Shown here: in pieces, positions 23,596-32,736 of the stretch
Numbering within the stretch: the first letter of the stretch is position 1
Layout: the number at the start of each line of letters is the position of its first letter
NCBI RefSeq assembly: GCF_945952055.1
Contig: NZ_CAMFHB010000002.1
Coordinates: forward strand, 124,001-188,000
DNA from: an uncultured Alsobacter sp.
GTDB taxonomy: Bacteria; Pseudomonadota; Alphaproteobacteria; Rhizobiales; Beijerinckiaceae
Direction: 5' to 3'
Length of the DNA: 64,000 nucleotides
Program-made: the position numbers and the translations under genes
The notes under the pieces: generated by a model
The model's database searches: none
Seen by the model: the letters and a program-made list of their open reading frames with translations, nothing else
Told to the model about the DNA's origin: nothing

Positions 23596-25692
23596 GTGGG
23601 AAGCAGTCCCGTTCCGGTTTTGCGGGCCCTCTTGCTGGCCTGCATCTGCGTACCGCTCGTCCTGTTCGCCTATGCGACCTGGGCCACCTACAAGACGGTG
23701 CGGGCGGACGCCGACAAGGCCATCCTGAAGAACATCGACATCCTCCAGGAGCATACGCTCAAGGTCTTCGAGACCGTGGACCGGTCGCTGGCCGAGGTGG
23801 AGGAGATCGTCGCGCCGCTGGACGACGCCCAGATCCGGGAGCAGCAGGCCGCCGTCAGCAAGCGACTGTCTGCCATCGTCGGCGCGCTGCCGCAGATCTA
23901 CAGCCTGACGATCGTCGACATCGAGGGGCACCCGCTGGTCACCAGTGCGTCGCCCTCGATCCCGGCCGATACAGACCTGACACAACGGGAATACTTCCGG
24001 GGGGCGGTCGCCGACAGGGCCCAGCCCTTCTACATCTCCGCCCTGACCGACCCGAAGCTGTTCAAGGGCCCCGCCTTCTTCGCGCTGTCGCGGCTCACGG
24101 CCCGCCCGAACGCCTCCGGGCGTCCCCGGGTGGTTTCGGCAGCCGTCTCGCCCGCGTATTTTCACGGCTTCTATGCCAAGACGATCGTCGGACCGCTGGA
24201 TCAGGCGGCCCTGGTGAGGGAGGACGGTTCGTTCCTCGCGCGGATCCCGCTGTTCGCCAGCCCGGTCAAGCTGCCTCCCACCAGCAACTTCATGCAGGCC
24301 CTGGCACGGCAGCCCGAGTTCGGCCTGCTCGACTCCCTGTCGCAGGTCGACAACGTGGACCGTCGGCTCGGCTATCGCCGCGTGCCGGGCTACCCGGTCT
24401 ACGTGCAGTCCGCCATCGAGACGTCCACCATCCAGCACCGTGTCGTCGATGCCATGGTGCCCCATCTCTACTACGGCCTGCCGGCCACGCTGGGCCTGCT
24501 CGGCCTGTGCTGGCTGGCGCTGATCTCGGTCCGCCGCGCGGAGCGCGAGGAGGGAGGCCGCCTCCGCGCCGAGGCCGCGCTGCGCGAGAGCCAGCGGCTG
24601 GAAGCCCTGGGCCAGCTCACCGGAGGGGTCGCGCACGATTTCAACAACCTGCTCATGGTGGTGCAGGGCAACCTGGACATCCTGCGCCGGCGCACGACCG
24701 ACGACGGCGCGCTCAAGCGCATCTCCATGATGGAGCGTGCGGTGGCGCGTGGAACGGGCCTGACCCGCCAGCTCCTCGCCTTCGGCCGGCGCCAGCCGCT
24801 CTCCCCGCGGGCGATCGCCCTGCGCGGGCGCCTGCGGCGAACCGCCGACATGCTCGCGCCGATGCTGCCCGGCACCGTCTCCCTCGACATCAAGGTGCCC
24901 GACGGGGTGTGGCCCGTGGTCGCCGATCCGGGCGAGTTCGAGGTCGCCCTCCTGAACGTCGCCGTCAATGCGCGCGACGCCATGCCAGACGGCGGGCGGA
25001 TGACGCTGACGGCGCGCAACGTGGCGGCCGCCGAACTGGAGGACCCGGCGCTCTCCGGTGCCTTCGTCGCGATCTCACTCTCCGACACCGGGACCGGCAT
25101 GTCGCCGGAGGTTCTGGGCCGTGCCTTCGAGCCGTTCTTCACCACCAAGCCGCAGGACAAGGGCACGGGCCTCGGCCTCAGCCAGGTCTACGGCTTCGCC
25201 AAGCAGTCCGGCGGCACCGTGCAGGTGGCGAGCCGCGAGGGCGAGGGCACGGTGGTCACGCTCTACCTGCCGCGCTCGCCGACCCCCGCGACCGAGGCCG
25301 AGGAGGCGCCCGCACCGGCCGGGAGGCCGCCCGGCGGCCAGGTCCTGCTGGCGGAGGACAACCCGGAGGTCCGCGCCGTGGTCGAAGGCCAGCTCAGGGA
25401 CCTGGGCTATGCCGTCACCACGGCCACCGACGCCGCCGCGGCCCTGGAGATCTTTCGCCGGTCGAGGCACTTCGACCTGCTCGTCTCCGACATCGTGATG
25501 CCCGGCGAGATGAACGGCATCGACCTCGCCCGCGCCGTGCGCGCGGCGGACCCCGCCATGCGGATCATTCTCGCCACCGGCTATTCCGACCGGCTGGAGG
25601 GCGGCGCCGAGCGGGACTGGACCATCCTGCGCAAGCCGTTCACCCGATCGGACCTCGAGCAGGTCCTGGCGCGGCAGAGCACGGCCGCCTGA
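23596..25692 (+). CDS. Hybrid sensor histidine kinase (HisKA-HATPase-REC)
   Basis: 698 residues from a GTG at 23596 with AAAGGG upstream. Order of parts: membrane helix (about 8-28), a periplasmic dCache-like sensor region (about 30-290), a second helix (about 295-315), the phosphoacceptor in GGVAHDFNNLL (His 347), an HATPase domain with NARDAMPDGG, DTGTGMS and GTGLGLSQVYG, and a C-terminal receiver with AEDN, acceptor Asp 632 in SDIVMPG and the Lys in RKPF. The signal is unknown. No response regulator or partner lies next to it, so phosphotransfer must go to a distant protein. It diverges from the MarR gene. Confidence 0.9.
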   Translation: MGSSPVPVLRALLLACICVPLVLFAYATWATYKTVRADADKAILKNIDILQEHTLKVFETVDRSLAEVEEIVAPLDDAQIREQQAAVSKRLSAIVGALPQIYSLTIVDIEGHPLVTSASPSIPADTDLTQREYFRGAVADRAQPFYISALTDPKLFKGPAFFALSRLTARPNASGRPRVVSAAVSPAYFHGFYAKTIVGPLDQAALVREDGSFLARIPLFASPVKLPPTSNFMQALARQPEFGLLDSLSQVDNVDRRLGYRRVPGYPVYVQSAIETSTIQHRVVDAMVPHLYYGLPATLGLLGLCWLALISVRRAEREEGGRLRAEAALRESQRLEALGQLTGGVAHDFNNLLMVVQGNLDILRRRTTDDGALKRISMMERAVARGTGLTRQLLAFGRRQPLSPRAIALRGRLRRTADMLAPMLPGTVSLDIKVPDGVWPVVADPGEFEVALLNVAVNARDAMPDGGRMTLTARNVAAAELEDPALSGAFVAISLSDTGTGMSPEVLGRAFEPFFTTKPQDKGTGLGLSQVYGFAKQSGGTVQVASREGEGTVVTLYLPRSPTPATEAEEAPAPAGRPPGGQVLLAEDNPEVRAVVEGQLRDLGYAVTTATDAAAALEIFRRSRHFDLLVSDIVMPGEMNGIDLARAVRAADPAMRIILATGYSDRLEGGAERDWTILRKPFTRSDLEQVLARQSTAA

Positions 25693-25728
25693 GGCGAAGG
25701 ACCGATCCCGGGGCGGAGGCGCTTTCCC

Positions 25729-26352
25729 TCATCGCCCGCGCAACCGTTCCAAGTCTTCGCGCAGCACCCGGATGGTCTCGTCGCGCTCGGCCAGCGCCGC
25801 GGCCACCTCGGCCGCGTCGAAGCGCTGGGGGATGTGCTTGGGGCAGTTCACGTCGAAGGCGGCGATGCGCAGCAGGATCGCCCGCTCAGGGCGGGCGGCG
25901 TAGCCTTCAGGCATCAACCGACGCACCAGATCGTCGTCGCCCTCCACCGCTTCGGCCGTGCCCCAGATCTTGATGCGCTGGCGGGTGCGGTAGTCAATCA
26001 GGAACAGGTGCGCCTTCGGATTGTCACGCAGGTTGCCGAGCGTCACGTATTGCCGGTTCCCGCTGAAGTCGGCGAAGCCGAGGGTGCGCGCGTCGACCAC
26101 CTTGATGAACCCGGGAGGCCCTCCCCGGTGCTGGATATACGGCTGGCCCTCGGCATTGACCGTGGCGAGGAAGGCGCTGGTCTGGTTCGCCAGGAAGGCC
26201 GCGAGGTCGGGCGTGACGCGGTCGGGCCACCCGCCCGCCTCCTCCTGCCTGGCATAGGCGCGGCGCGAGCCCTTCTCGCGCTGAATGGCCTTCACCGTGG
26301 GCGTGAAGGCGACGTCGCTCGAAGGCGCGGCGTGCGGTTCATGGGTGGGCAT
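25729..26352 (-). CDS. Pyridoxamine 5'-phosphate oxidase-fold flavoprotein
   Basis: 207 residues. The split-barrel FMN-binding segment is visible: FLANQTSAFLATVNAEGQPYIQHRGG, FADFSGNRQYVTLGNL, and DYRTRQRIKIWGTAE. It belongs to the PNPOx-like proteins annotated as general flavin-nucleotide binders rather than true PdxH. A C-terminal coiled tail (ALAERDETIRVLREDLERLR) is unusual. The start has GGAGG upstream. It faces the sensor kinase gene tail to tail. Confidence 0.85.
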   Translation of the reverse strand: MPTHEPHAAPSSDVAFTPTVKAIQREKGSRRAYARQEEAGGWPDRVTPDLAAFLANQTSAFLATVNAEGQPYIQHRGGPPGFIKVVDARTLGFADFSGNRQYVTLGNLRDNPKAHLFLIDYRTRQRIKIWGTAEAVEGDDDLVRRLMPEGYAARPERAILLRIAAFDVNCPKHIPQRFDAAEVAAALAERDETIRVLREDLERLRGR

Positions 26353-26520
26353 GGCAACCTCCTGGAACGCGATGCCGGAGAGATAGCCACTCGACGCGAT
26401 CCGGAATACTGGCCGCTTTTTGTCATCACTCTTCCAGAAATCGGAACAATGGACCGGCTCGACGCGCCCGCCGAGGACCGTGAGCCGGCCAGATCCCGAT
26501 GCCGCGCGAGCGGCGCGCCT

Positions 26521-27315
26521 TCATCGACTTCGCAGGGCCTCGCCTGGCGGATCGCCCGGCGCGGTTCGGGTGAAGCGGGCGGCATGGTCGGAGAACTGCC
26601 GGCGGACCGACGCCGTGTAGGGGTTCAGCACCGCGATGGCCTGCAAGACCTCGGGCGCGTCGTGCCGGACCATGTCGACGCCCTGCATGATCGCCTCGAA
26701 GCTGCGGGTGGTCATCTGCGCCGGGAACGGCTCCATCGAGACCAGCACTTGCGCGATCAGATGCGTCAGCCCCTGGACGATCGCGGCGTCGCGGTCGTGG
26801 GCGTCAGGCGTCGTGACGATGACCTCGAGGCCCAGCACCCGGCGCAGGAAGGCGGCCACCCGCCTGCCCTGCCCGCCCCTCACGGGACACAGCACGATCT
26901 TGAGGCCCCGGAGGCCGCGCGCGGCGCTCTGGGGGCCGAACAGGGGATGGGTCCCGAGGATGTGGACGTGAGGCGGCAACTTCGCCTGCATCACCTGGAC
27001 GGGGACCGTCTTCACGGAACCGACGTCGACCACGAGAGCCCCGGCCTGCAGGTGTGGCGATACCGCCTCGACGGCCTCCTCGAGACTGGACACGGGAACG
27101 GCCAGGATCACGATAGAGCATCGTGCCGCGTCCTCCAGGCTGCCCACCAGGGCCGCGTGCTGGCGTCGGTCCTCCTCGCTGAGCCGCGGATCGTAGACCC
27201 GAAGCCGCGCATAGGGCGCGAGATGGCGCGCGACGAGGCGGCCAAAGGCGCCAAATCCGACGATGCCGATATCGGCTTGCGACGTGCGGGCGGGAGACAA
27301 CACGGGTGACCTCAT
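26521..27315 (-). CDS. Prephenate-dehydrogenase-like NAD(P)-dependent protein
   Basis: 264 residues from the ATG at 27315; a TTG at 27387 gives a longer version. The Rossmann start is IGIVGFGAFGRLVARHL, followed by TyrA-like segments VVDVGSVKTVPVQVM and ILGTHPLFGPQSA, and helical dimerisation parts. It resembles short TyrA/arogenate dehydrogenase proteins found outside aromatic operons, so prephenate or a related acid may be the substrate. No aromatic-amino-acid gene is close by. The ribosome binding site is weak for both starts. Confidence 0.75.
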   Translation of the reverse strand: MRSPVLSPARTSQADIGIVGFGAFGRLVARHLAPYARLRVYDPRLSEEDRRQHAALVGSLEDAARCSIVILAVPVSSLEEAVEAVSPHLQAGALVVDVGSVKTVPVQVMQAKLPPHVHILGTHPLFGPQSAARGLRGLKIVLCPVRGGQGRRVAAFLRRVLGLEVIVTTPDAHDRDAAIVQGLTHLIAQVLVSMEPFPAQMTTRSFEAIMQGVDMVRHDAPEVLQAIAVLNPYTASVRRQFSDHAARFTRTAPGDPPGEALRSR

Positions 27316-27553
27316 CGAGAGAAGAGGCCGACGGTCGTCTGACGAGGTCCAACCGGCGGCGACGCGGCGGTTGGAGACGACAAGCAACCCACCGCTATGG
27401 CAGCGGGGCGTAATAGGATCCGGTCAGGGGCAGGTTGGTCGTCATGACGGTCCCATAAGCGGATGCCGCGGCCACGTCAATGCGGCCGCCTTGGCTTCGC
27501 GCGCCACTTCCAGCACACTGGCCGCCTGGCGAGGATGATGGCGGGAGGAGCCC

Positions 27554-27934
27554 ATGCGGATCGGCGTGACGGTTGCTGCGACCCTGTTTTCGATGGCGTC
27601 CTCGGTGGCATGCGAGATCGGTCCGCAGGCGAACGTGCCTCTCGAACCGAAGGACCAGGCGGTCCTCGTCGCGCTGGGCAAGCACATCGGCGCGCCCGCC
27701 CTCTTCAAGGGAGCGCCGGTCGCCTCGTTGTTTGCCACCCCGCCTGCCGCACTGACGCTCTCGGCGGCGGACGGAAAGGCGGTGGCGCAGGCTCTGTCGG
27801 GCCTGCGCAAGGTCACGGCCTGCGGCGCCGACGGCATCCCGATGCAGCGGATCCTGGAAGACAACACGCCCGGCATCCGCTTCCTGCGGCTGCTGGAGGA
27901 GTGCCTGGCCGACGCCTGCGTCGACAACAAGTAG
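27554..27934 (+). CDS. Small secreted protein of unknown function
   Basis: 126 residues, with GGAGGAG just upstream of the ATG. The first 20 residues (MRIGVTVAATLFSMASSVAC) form a signal peptide, perhaps with a lipobox-like SVAC. The mature part has two further Cys pairs (VTAC and LLEECLADAC) that could form disulfides. I do not recognise the family. It lies between a divergent TyrA-like gene and a convergent NmrA gene. Confidence 0.65.
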   Translation: MRIGVTVAATLFSMASSVACEIGPQANVPLEPKDQAVLVALGKHIGAPALFKGAPVASLFATPPAALTLSAADGKAVAQALSGLRKVTACGADGIPMQRILEDNTPGIRFLRLLEECLADACVDNK

Positions 27935-27962
27935 GCCCGGGGCCGCGGCGGCTCGGCGCGGC

Positions 27963-28823
27963 TCAGGCGAGAGCGGCGCGCACCGTCTCGGACATCGGCG
28001 TCGTCGGGCGGCCGATCAGGCCAGACAGCGCGCGCGACTCGTCGTCGAGGAGCCCCATGGCGATGGCCCGGGCATCCACCTCGGCGAGCACGCGCGCCAA
28101 GGGCTCCGGCAGGCCGGCCTGCAGCATGACCTGCGCATAGGCATCCTCCGGAAGATCGGCGTAGGTGACCGTCCGCCCCGTCTGACGCGAGACCTCGGCC
28201 GCGAGGTCGGCCAGGGTGAGCGCCCGGTCGCCCGCCAGCTCGTAGATCTGCCCGTGGTGGATGTCGCCGCCCAGCAGGACGGTGGCCGCGGCCTCGGCAT
28301 AGTCGCGGCGGGCCGCCCAGGCGATCCGTCCGGATCCCGCCGCCCCGAGGATCGCGCCATGGGCGAGCGCCTGTGCGAGGCCGATGGTGTTGTTCTCGCC
28401 GTACCAGCCGTTGCGCAGGATCGCGAAGGACAGCCCGGAGGCCCGCACGATGGCCTCGGTCTCGGCATGGCTGCGGAAGGCGGCCACCGGCCAGCGGTCG
28501 GCGTGCAGGACGCTGGTGTAGGCCAGGAACGCCACCCCGGCCCGGCGCGCGGCCTCGACGACGTTGCCATGGTGCCGGACCCTCTCGTTCATGTCCGTGG
28601 CGGCGATCAGCAGCACGCGCCGGACGCCCTGGAGGGCTGCCGCGAGCGCATCGGCATCGCCGTAGTCGGCCTGCCTCACCGTCACGCCGAGATCGGACGC
28701 CTTCGCGGCATCCCGGACCACGGCAACGATCGAGGACCTGGGGACGTGGTCGGTGAGGGCCTCGACGACGAGGCGCCCGAGCTGTCCGGTCGCGGCTGTG
28801 ACGGCGTACATCCTGGTCTCCAT
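27963..28823 (-). CDS. NmrA/QorB-like NAD(P)H-binding oxidoreductase
   Basis: 286 residues. The Rossmann motif is AVTAATGQLGRLVVEAL, with later segments YTSVLHADRWPVAAFRSHAE, LRNGWYGEN and YELAGDRALTLADLA that match atypical SDR5-type NmrA/QorB proteins. They act as NADPH sensors or quinone reductases. It follows the pirin gene by 25 bp in the same direction. Two ATGs, 28823 and 28811, are both possible; the second has GGAG upstream. Confidence 0.9.
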   Translation of the reverse strand: METRMYAVTAATGQLGRLVVEALTDHVPRSSIVAVVRDAAKASDLGVTVRQADYGDADALAAALQGVRRVLLIAATDMNERVRHHGNVVEAARRAGVAFLAYTSVLHADRWPVAAFRSHAETEAIVRASGLSFAILRNGWYGENNTIGLAQALAHGAILGAAGSGRIAWAARRDYAEAAATVLLGGDIHHGQIYELAGDRALTLADLAAEVSRQTGRTVTYADLPEDAYAQVMLQAGLPEPLARVLAEVDARAIAMGLLDDESRALSGLIGRPTTPMSETVRAALA

Positions 28824-28848
28824 GATGCCTTGCGCACGACGGCGCTGG

Positions 28849-29694
28849 TCAGTCCCGCCGCAACTCGAGCCGGCCCATCGCCCCGGCCCTGAACAGGGCG
28901 GCAGCCTCGATCTGGGCTGGTGTGTTCATGATGAAGGGCCCGGCGGCGCAGACGGGTTCGTCGAGTGCCGGACCCGACAGCACGAGCACGTCCGCGCGGT
29001 CCACACCCGCCGGCTGCAGCACGCAGTCGCCGTCGCCCTGGAGCGCCACGGCGCAAGAGGCCGGGAGCGCGATGCGCCGCTCGCCCGCGGCGAGCCGGAC
29101 ACCGCCCGACCGCACGTAGATGACCGTGTTCCACCCGACCACCTGCGGCAGCGAGACGGACCGCGCGACCAAGGCGTGCAGGAGGCGGAAAGGCTCGCGC
29201 GGCACCAGCGGCGACGCGATGCCGGCATAGGTGCCCACCAGGATGCTGACGCGATCTCCGCCCCCATCAGTCCACGCGGGAACGGCTTCGGGCTGCAGCC
29301 AGTGCGTGGCCGCCGCGCCGGCCTTTCCGCGAGCGCTGAGATTGACGTAGATCTGCGCGCCCGTCAGCGGCACGCCGTCCGAGGCCGGGGTCTCCTCGTG
29401 AAGCGCGCCCGAGGCGGCCTCGAGCCAGACGAGACCGCCGGGGCGGATCACCACGTCCGTCCCGAGCGAGCCACGGCTGCGCAGGGACCCTGGCGAATCC
29501 TCGAAGACGTATGTGACGGCGGAGAAGCCGGCATGCGGATGAGGCCCGAAGGGCCGCCCGCTGACCCGAAAATCGTCCAGAAGCGCCACCGGCGACACAT
29601 CGGTCCCGAAGGCGCCGAGGTCCACCCTTCTGACGGACATCGTCCGGCCCCCGAACGACTCGACGGGCAGGACTTCGGAGGTGCTGAGAGGCAC
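28849..29694 (-). CDS. Pirin-family cupin protein
   Basis: 281 residues in the longest form, with a GTG start at 29694; an ATG at 29640 gives 263 residues and has GGGGG nearby. The N-terminal barrel has the pirin signature FGPHPHAGFSAVTYVFED with metal-binding His and Glu, then LVWLEAASGALHEE. The C-terminal region holds AGPFIMNTPAQIEAA, as in pirins. Pirins bind Fe or Ni; some oxidise quercetin and others act as redox sensors. It forms a two-gene unit with the NmrA-like protein. Confidence 0.9.
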   Translation of the reverse strand: MPLSTSEVLPVESFGGRTMSVRRVDLGAFGTDVSPVALLDDFRVSGRPFGPHPHAGFSAVTYVFEDSPGSLRSRGSLGTDVVIRPGGLVWLEAASGALHEETPASDGVPLTGAQIYVNLSARGKAGAAATHWLQPEAVPAWTDGGGDRVSILVGTYAGIASPLVPREPFRLLHALVARSVSLPQVVGWNTVIYVRSGGVRLAAGERRIALPASCAVALQGDGDCVLQPAGVDRADVLVLSGPALDEPVCAAGPFIMNTPAQIEAAALFRAGAMGRLELRRD

Positions 29695-29830
29695 GGCGGC
29701 GGTTCCGGTTCAAGTCCCCGCCACCCTGCCGCGTCTCGAACGACCTAAAAAGCCGATGAAATTCGATCGGATCCATCGGAATGGACGATGGATCTCTCGC
29801 CCGGAAAGGCCGTTTGCTGCCCCGCTGGGA

Positions 29831-30334
29831 TCAGGGGTGCTTGTGGATGGGGTCCACCCAGTAGACGGTCTCGGGCCGCTCGGCCGGTTCGACGTCGGTG
29901 ATGTTGACCACCACCGCCTCGTTGTCGGAGCGCACGAGCACGCATTCCAGCGTCTCGTCCGGGTTGGCGTTGATTTCCTGGTGCGGCACGTAGGGCGGTA
30001 CGTAGATGAAGTCGCCAGGACCGGCCTCGGCGGTGAATTCGAGCCGCTCGCCCCAGCGCATGCGGGCACGGTCGCGGACGACGAAGATCACGCTCTCCAG
30101 GTCGCCGTGGTGGTGCACGCCGGTCTTCGCGTTGGGCTCGATGGAGACGGTGCCGGCCCAGATCTTCTGCGCGCCGACCCGGGCGTGATTGATGGCCGCC
30201 TGGCGGAACATGCCGGGTGTCTGCGCCGTGTTGGGATCGAGCTGGTCGCCCTTGATCACCCGCACGCCGTCGTGTTTCCAGCGCGGCTCGTCGTGAGAAT
30301 GGTCGTGGTGATGGTCGCCGTGATCGTGTCCCAT
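29831..30334 (-). CDS. Cupin protein with His-rich N-terminus
   Basis: 167 residues from an ATG at 30334 with GGAGG upstream. The first 17 residues are His/Asp-rich (MGHDHGDHHHDHSHDEP), a likely metal-binding tail. The cupin domain follows with AKTGVHHHGDLESVIFVVRD and GDFIYVPPYVPHQEINA, which provide the usual His-His-Glu-His set. The substrate is unknown. It could be a metal-dependent dioxygenase-like or isomerase protein with a metal-storing tail. A longer upstream frame exists without similarity and was ignored. Confidence 0.85.
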   Translation of the reverse strand: MGHDHGDHHHDHSHDEPRWKHDGVRVIKGDQLDPNTAQTPGMFRQAAINHARVGAQKIWAGTVSIEPNAKTGVHHHGDLESVIFVVRDRARMRWGERLEFTAEAGPGDFIYVPPYVPHQEINANPDETLECVLVRSDNEAVVVNITDVEPAERPETVYWVDPIHKHP

Positions 30335-30481
30335 GCTGCCTCCGCTGTCGCGTCGGCAGGGCGCGCCCGGGGCGACGCGGCGCCGACACCGGCCACCCTG
30401 CGCCGAGCCTTCCGCCCAGGCAAGCACGTGGCGCGCCGGCAGCCCCTTGCCGGGAGCATGCCGGCGCGCCGCCGTCCTGCG

Positions 30482-30694
30482 TCACGCCTGGGGCGGGTCC
30501 CGGCGGTCCGCCTGGGCGGCGACCTCGGTGCGGTAGGTGCCCAGCGCCAGCCAGGTCGCGCCGGACACGACACCGACGCTGTAGAGGGCGAGATGGGTCG
30601 TCTCCTCGAACACGAGGGTTCCCATGCCGACCATGCTGCCGGCCATGCCGACGAACAGGAGCAGTGCGCACCCGATGGCTCTTGCCTTGCTCAT
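30482..30694 (-). CDS. Small two-helix membrane protein
   Basis: 70 residues with AAAGGA upstream of the ATG. Two hydrophobic stretches (about residues 5-27 and 34-52) separated by a short FEETTHLA turn suggest a small inner-membrane protein. The tail is charged (RTEVAAQADRRDPPQA). The family was not recognised and the function is unknown. Confidence 0.5.
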   Translation of the reverse strand: MSKARAIGCALLLFVGMAGSMVGMGTLVFEETTHLALYSVGVVSGATWLALGTYRTEVAAQADRRDPPQA

Positions 30695-30838
30695 TCTACG
30701 ATTGTCCTTTTGGGCGGCGCGCCGGTGCGTTCACGGCGGCCACCGCGGAAGGGTCCGGCGCCCGCGCCCGTGCGGCCTCTCGGGAGGCGAGCGGGCACGG
30801 TTGGTCCGGCGGATCACACGCCGGGCGCCGTTGCGATG

Positions 30839-31225
30839 TCAGGAGAGCGGAAGAGATCCGGGAGGACCACGCGGCCAGGCGGCGGCCAGCCCCACGCCGA
30901 CGGCGCCTGCGGCCGCGTGCGGGAGAACCGTCCGGCCGACCGCACGGGCGGCGGGACGGGTCGCGGACGGCGGCAGGGCATGGGGGCCGGACGCGCCGGG
31001 AACGAGCGTGGCGGCGGCCGCGGCCTGGCGGGCGACGACCGTCTGGCCCTGGGGCCGGATCTGATGGACCGGGCCGTCGGCCTGCCAGGCGGGAGCATCG
31101 CCCGGCGCACCGAGGCGCGCCTGGGCAACCGGCGATGCCGCGAGCATCCACACGCAGCACGAGACCACGAGCGCGGCCAGGAAGGCCGAGGCTCCGGTGA
31201 CGTGCAGGCGCGGGAAAAGGCGCAT
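30839..31225 (-). CDS. Hypothetical exported or membrane-anchored protein
   Basis: 128 residues from an ATG at 31225 with AGGGGA upstream. There is one long hydrophobic N-terminal segment (about residues 9-35, ASAFLAALVVSCCVWMLAAS) that may be a signal peptide or an anchor. The rest is Ala/Pro/Gly-rich without a recognisable domain. Codon use fits a real gene only moderately, so I am not sure of this call. Confidence 0.4.
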   Translation of the reverse strand: MRLFPRLHVTGASAFLAALVVSCCVWMLAASPVAQARLGAPGDAPAWQADGPVHQIRPQGQTVVARQAAAAATLVPGASGPHALPPSATRPAARAVGRTVLPHAAAGAVGVGLAAAWPRGPPGSLPLS

Positions 31226-31443
31226 GGATCCCCTGGCGGAAGGCGGCGAGCGATGGTCGAAGAGCCGCAATAGCCGCTGCGCCCTCCCCCGGCAAGCATG
31301 AGCGGCAGCGTGGCGTGTCGAAGAACACACGCCCGCAAGATCTGCGTCTTTCTTTGCGAGAACCCTCCCACAAGGGGCCCTTCACCCCCTATATACAGGC
31401 ATCGAGTGTGGAGGATGGGTGCAGTGGGCGTCCCGTTGTCGAA

Positions 31444-32724
31444 ATGATCGATCTTGCAGTCGCAGGCTTTCTGATCCTGCTCAATGGTTTGTTTAGTCTT
31501 TCGGAACTGGCGATCGTCTCCTCGCGCCGCGTGCGGCTGAAGGCGATGGCCGATGCCGGCCGCCGTGGCGCGGCCGCAGCCCTGGCCCTGTCGGAGGATC
31601 CCGGGCGCTTCCTGTCCACGGTGCAGATCGGCATCACGCTCGTCGGCATCCTGGCCGGCGCGTTCTCGGGCGCGGCGCTCGGCCAGCAGCTCAGCGCCGT
31701 GCTCGCGGGCTGGGGCCTGTCCGCCTCGCTTTCGGAGACGCTGGGCTTCGGCGTGGTGATCGTCGCGATCACCTATCTGTCGGTGGTGGTGGGCGAACTC
31801 GTGCCCAAGACCATCGCGTTGCGCCATGCGGAGACCATCGCCTGCCTCACCGCCGGGCCGATGTCGCTGCTGTCGCGCGTCGGCTCCCCGGTCGTGTGGC
31901 TGCTCGACGCCTCCACCAAGCTCATCTTCCGCCTGCTGGGCTCGCGCGCGGAGGACAGCGCCGGCGTCACCGAAGACGAGATCCGGACCGTCGTGGCCGA
32001 GGCGCAGACGGCCGGCGCCATCGAGGAGCACGAGCAGGACATGATCGCCGGCGTGCTGCGCCTCGGCGACCGCACCGTTCGCGCGATCATGACGCCGCGC
32101 ACCGAGGTGGAATGGATCGACCTCGACGGCGGCGAGGCCGACATCCGCGCCCGGCTGCGCGGCGTGCACCATTCGCGCCTTCCCGTGGGCCACGGCGGAC
32201 CCGACGCCCTGACCGGCGTCGTCGCCGTGCGCGACCTCATGGAGCCACTGCTGTCCGGCGGGCCGCTCGACCTGACGCGCTATCGGCGCGACGCGCCGTC
32301 CATTCCCGATACGCTTGACGCCCTCGTGGCGCTGGACATCCTGCGCCGGGCCGAGGTGCCCATGGCCCTCGTCCACGACGAGTACGGCCACTTCGAGGGC
32401 GTGGTCACCCCCGCCGACATCCTCGACGCCATCGCCGGTGCGTTCCATTCCGACGAGGGCGAGACGGAAGCCGTGCAGCGCGAGGACGGCTCCTGGCTCG
32501 TGGCCGGCTGGATGCCCGTGGACGAGATGGCCGACCTCCTGTCCCTCAAGCTCCCGGACCGGCGCGCCTACGACACCGCCGCGGGCCTGGTGATCAGCGA
32601 GATGCGCCGCCTGCCCGCGCTGGGCGAAGCCGTGGAGGCCGCGGGCTGGCGCTTCGAGGTGGTCGACATGGACGGTCGGCGCATCGACAAGCTGCTGGTG
32701 AGCCGGATGGACAGGGCCGCCTGA
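31444..32724 (+). CDS. CorC/HlyC-type CNNM transmembrane protein with CBS pair
   Basis: 426 residues. An N-terminal CNNM (DUF21) domain with about four membrane helices (LAVAGFLILLNGLFSLSELAIV, ISVGE-like VVVGELVPKTIAL) is followed by two CBS domains (about 205-325; RAIMTPRTEVEWIDLD, VALDILRRAEVPMALVHDEYG) and a C-terminal CorC_HlyC domain (SWLVAGWMPVDEM). Such proteins take part in magnesium or cobalt efflux or haemolysin-like functions. The ATG at 31444 is in a short AT-rich patch, unlike its surroundings. It converges with the ABC ATPase gene, 12 bp apart. Confidence 0.9.
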   Translation: MIDLAVAGFLILLNGLFSLSELAIVSSRRVRLKAMADAGRRGAAAALALSEDPGRFLSTVQIGITLVGILAGAFSGAALGQQLSAVLAGWGLSASLSETLGFGVVIVAITYLSVVVGELVPKTIALRHAETIACLTAGPMSLLSRVGSPVVWLLDASTKLIFRLLGSRAEDSAGVTEDEIRTVVAEAQTAGAIEEHEQDMIAGVLRLGDRTVRAIMTPRTEVEWIDLDGGEADIRARLRGVHHSRLPVGHGGPDALTGVVAVRDLMEPLLSGGPLDLTRYRRDAPSIPDTLDALVALDILRRAEVPMALVHDEYGHFEGVVTPADILDAIAGAFHSDEGETEAVQREDGSWLVAGWMPVDEMADLLSLKLPDRRAYDTAAGLVISEMRRLPALGEAVEAAGWRFEVVDMDGRRIDKLLVSRMDRAA

Positions 32725-32736
32725 TCCGCGGGCGCG

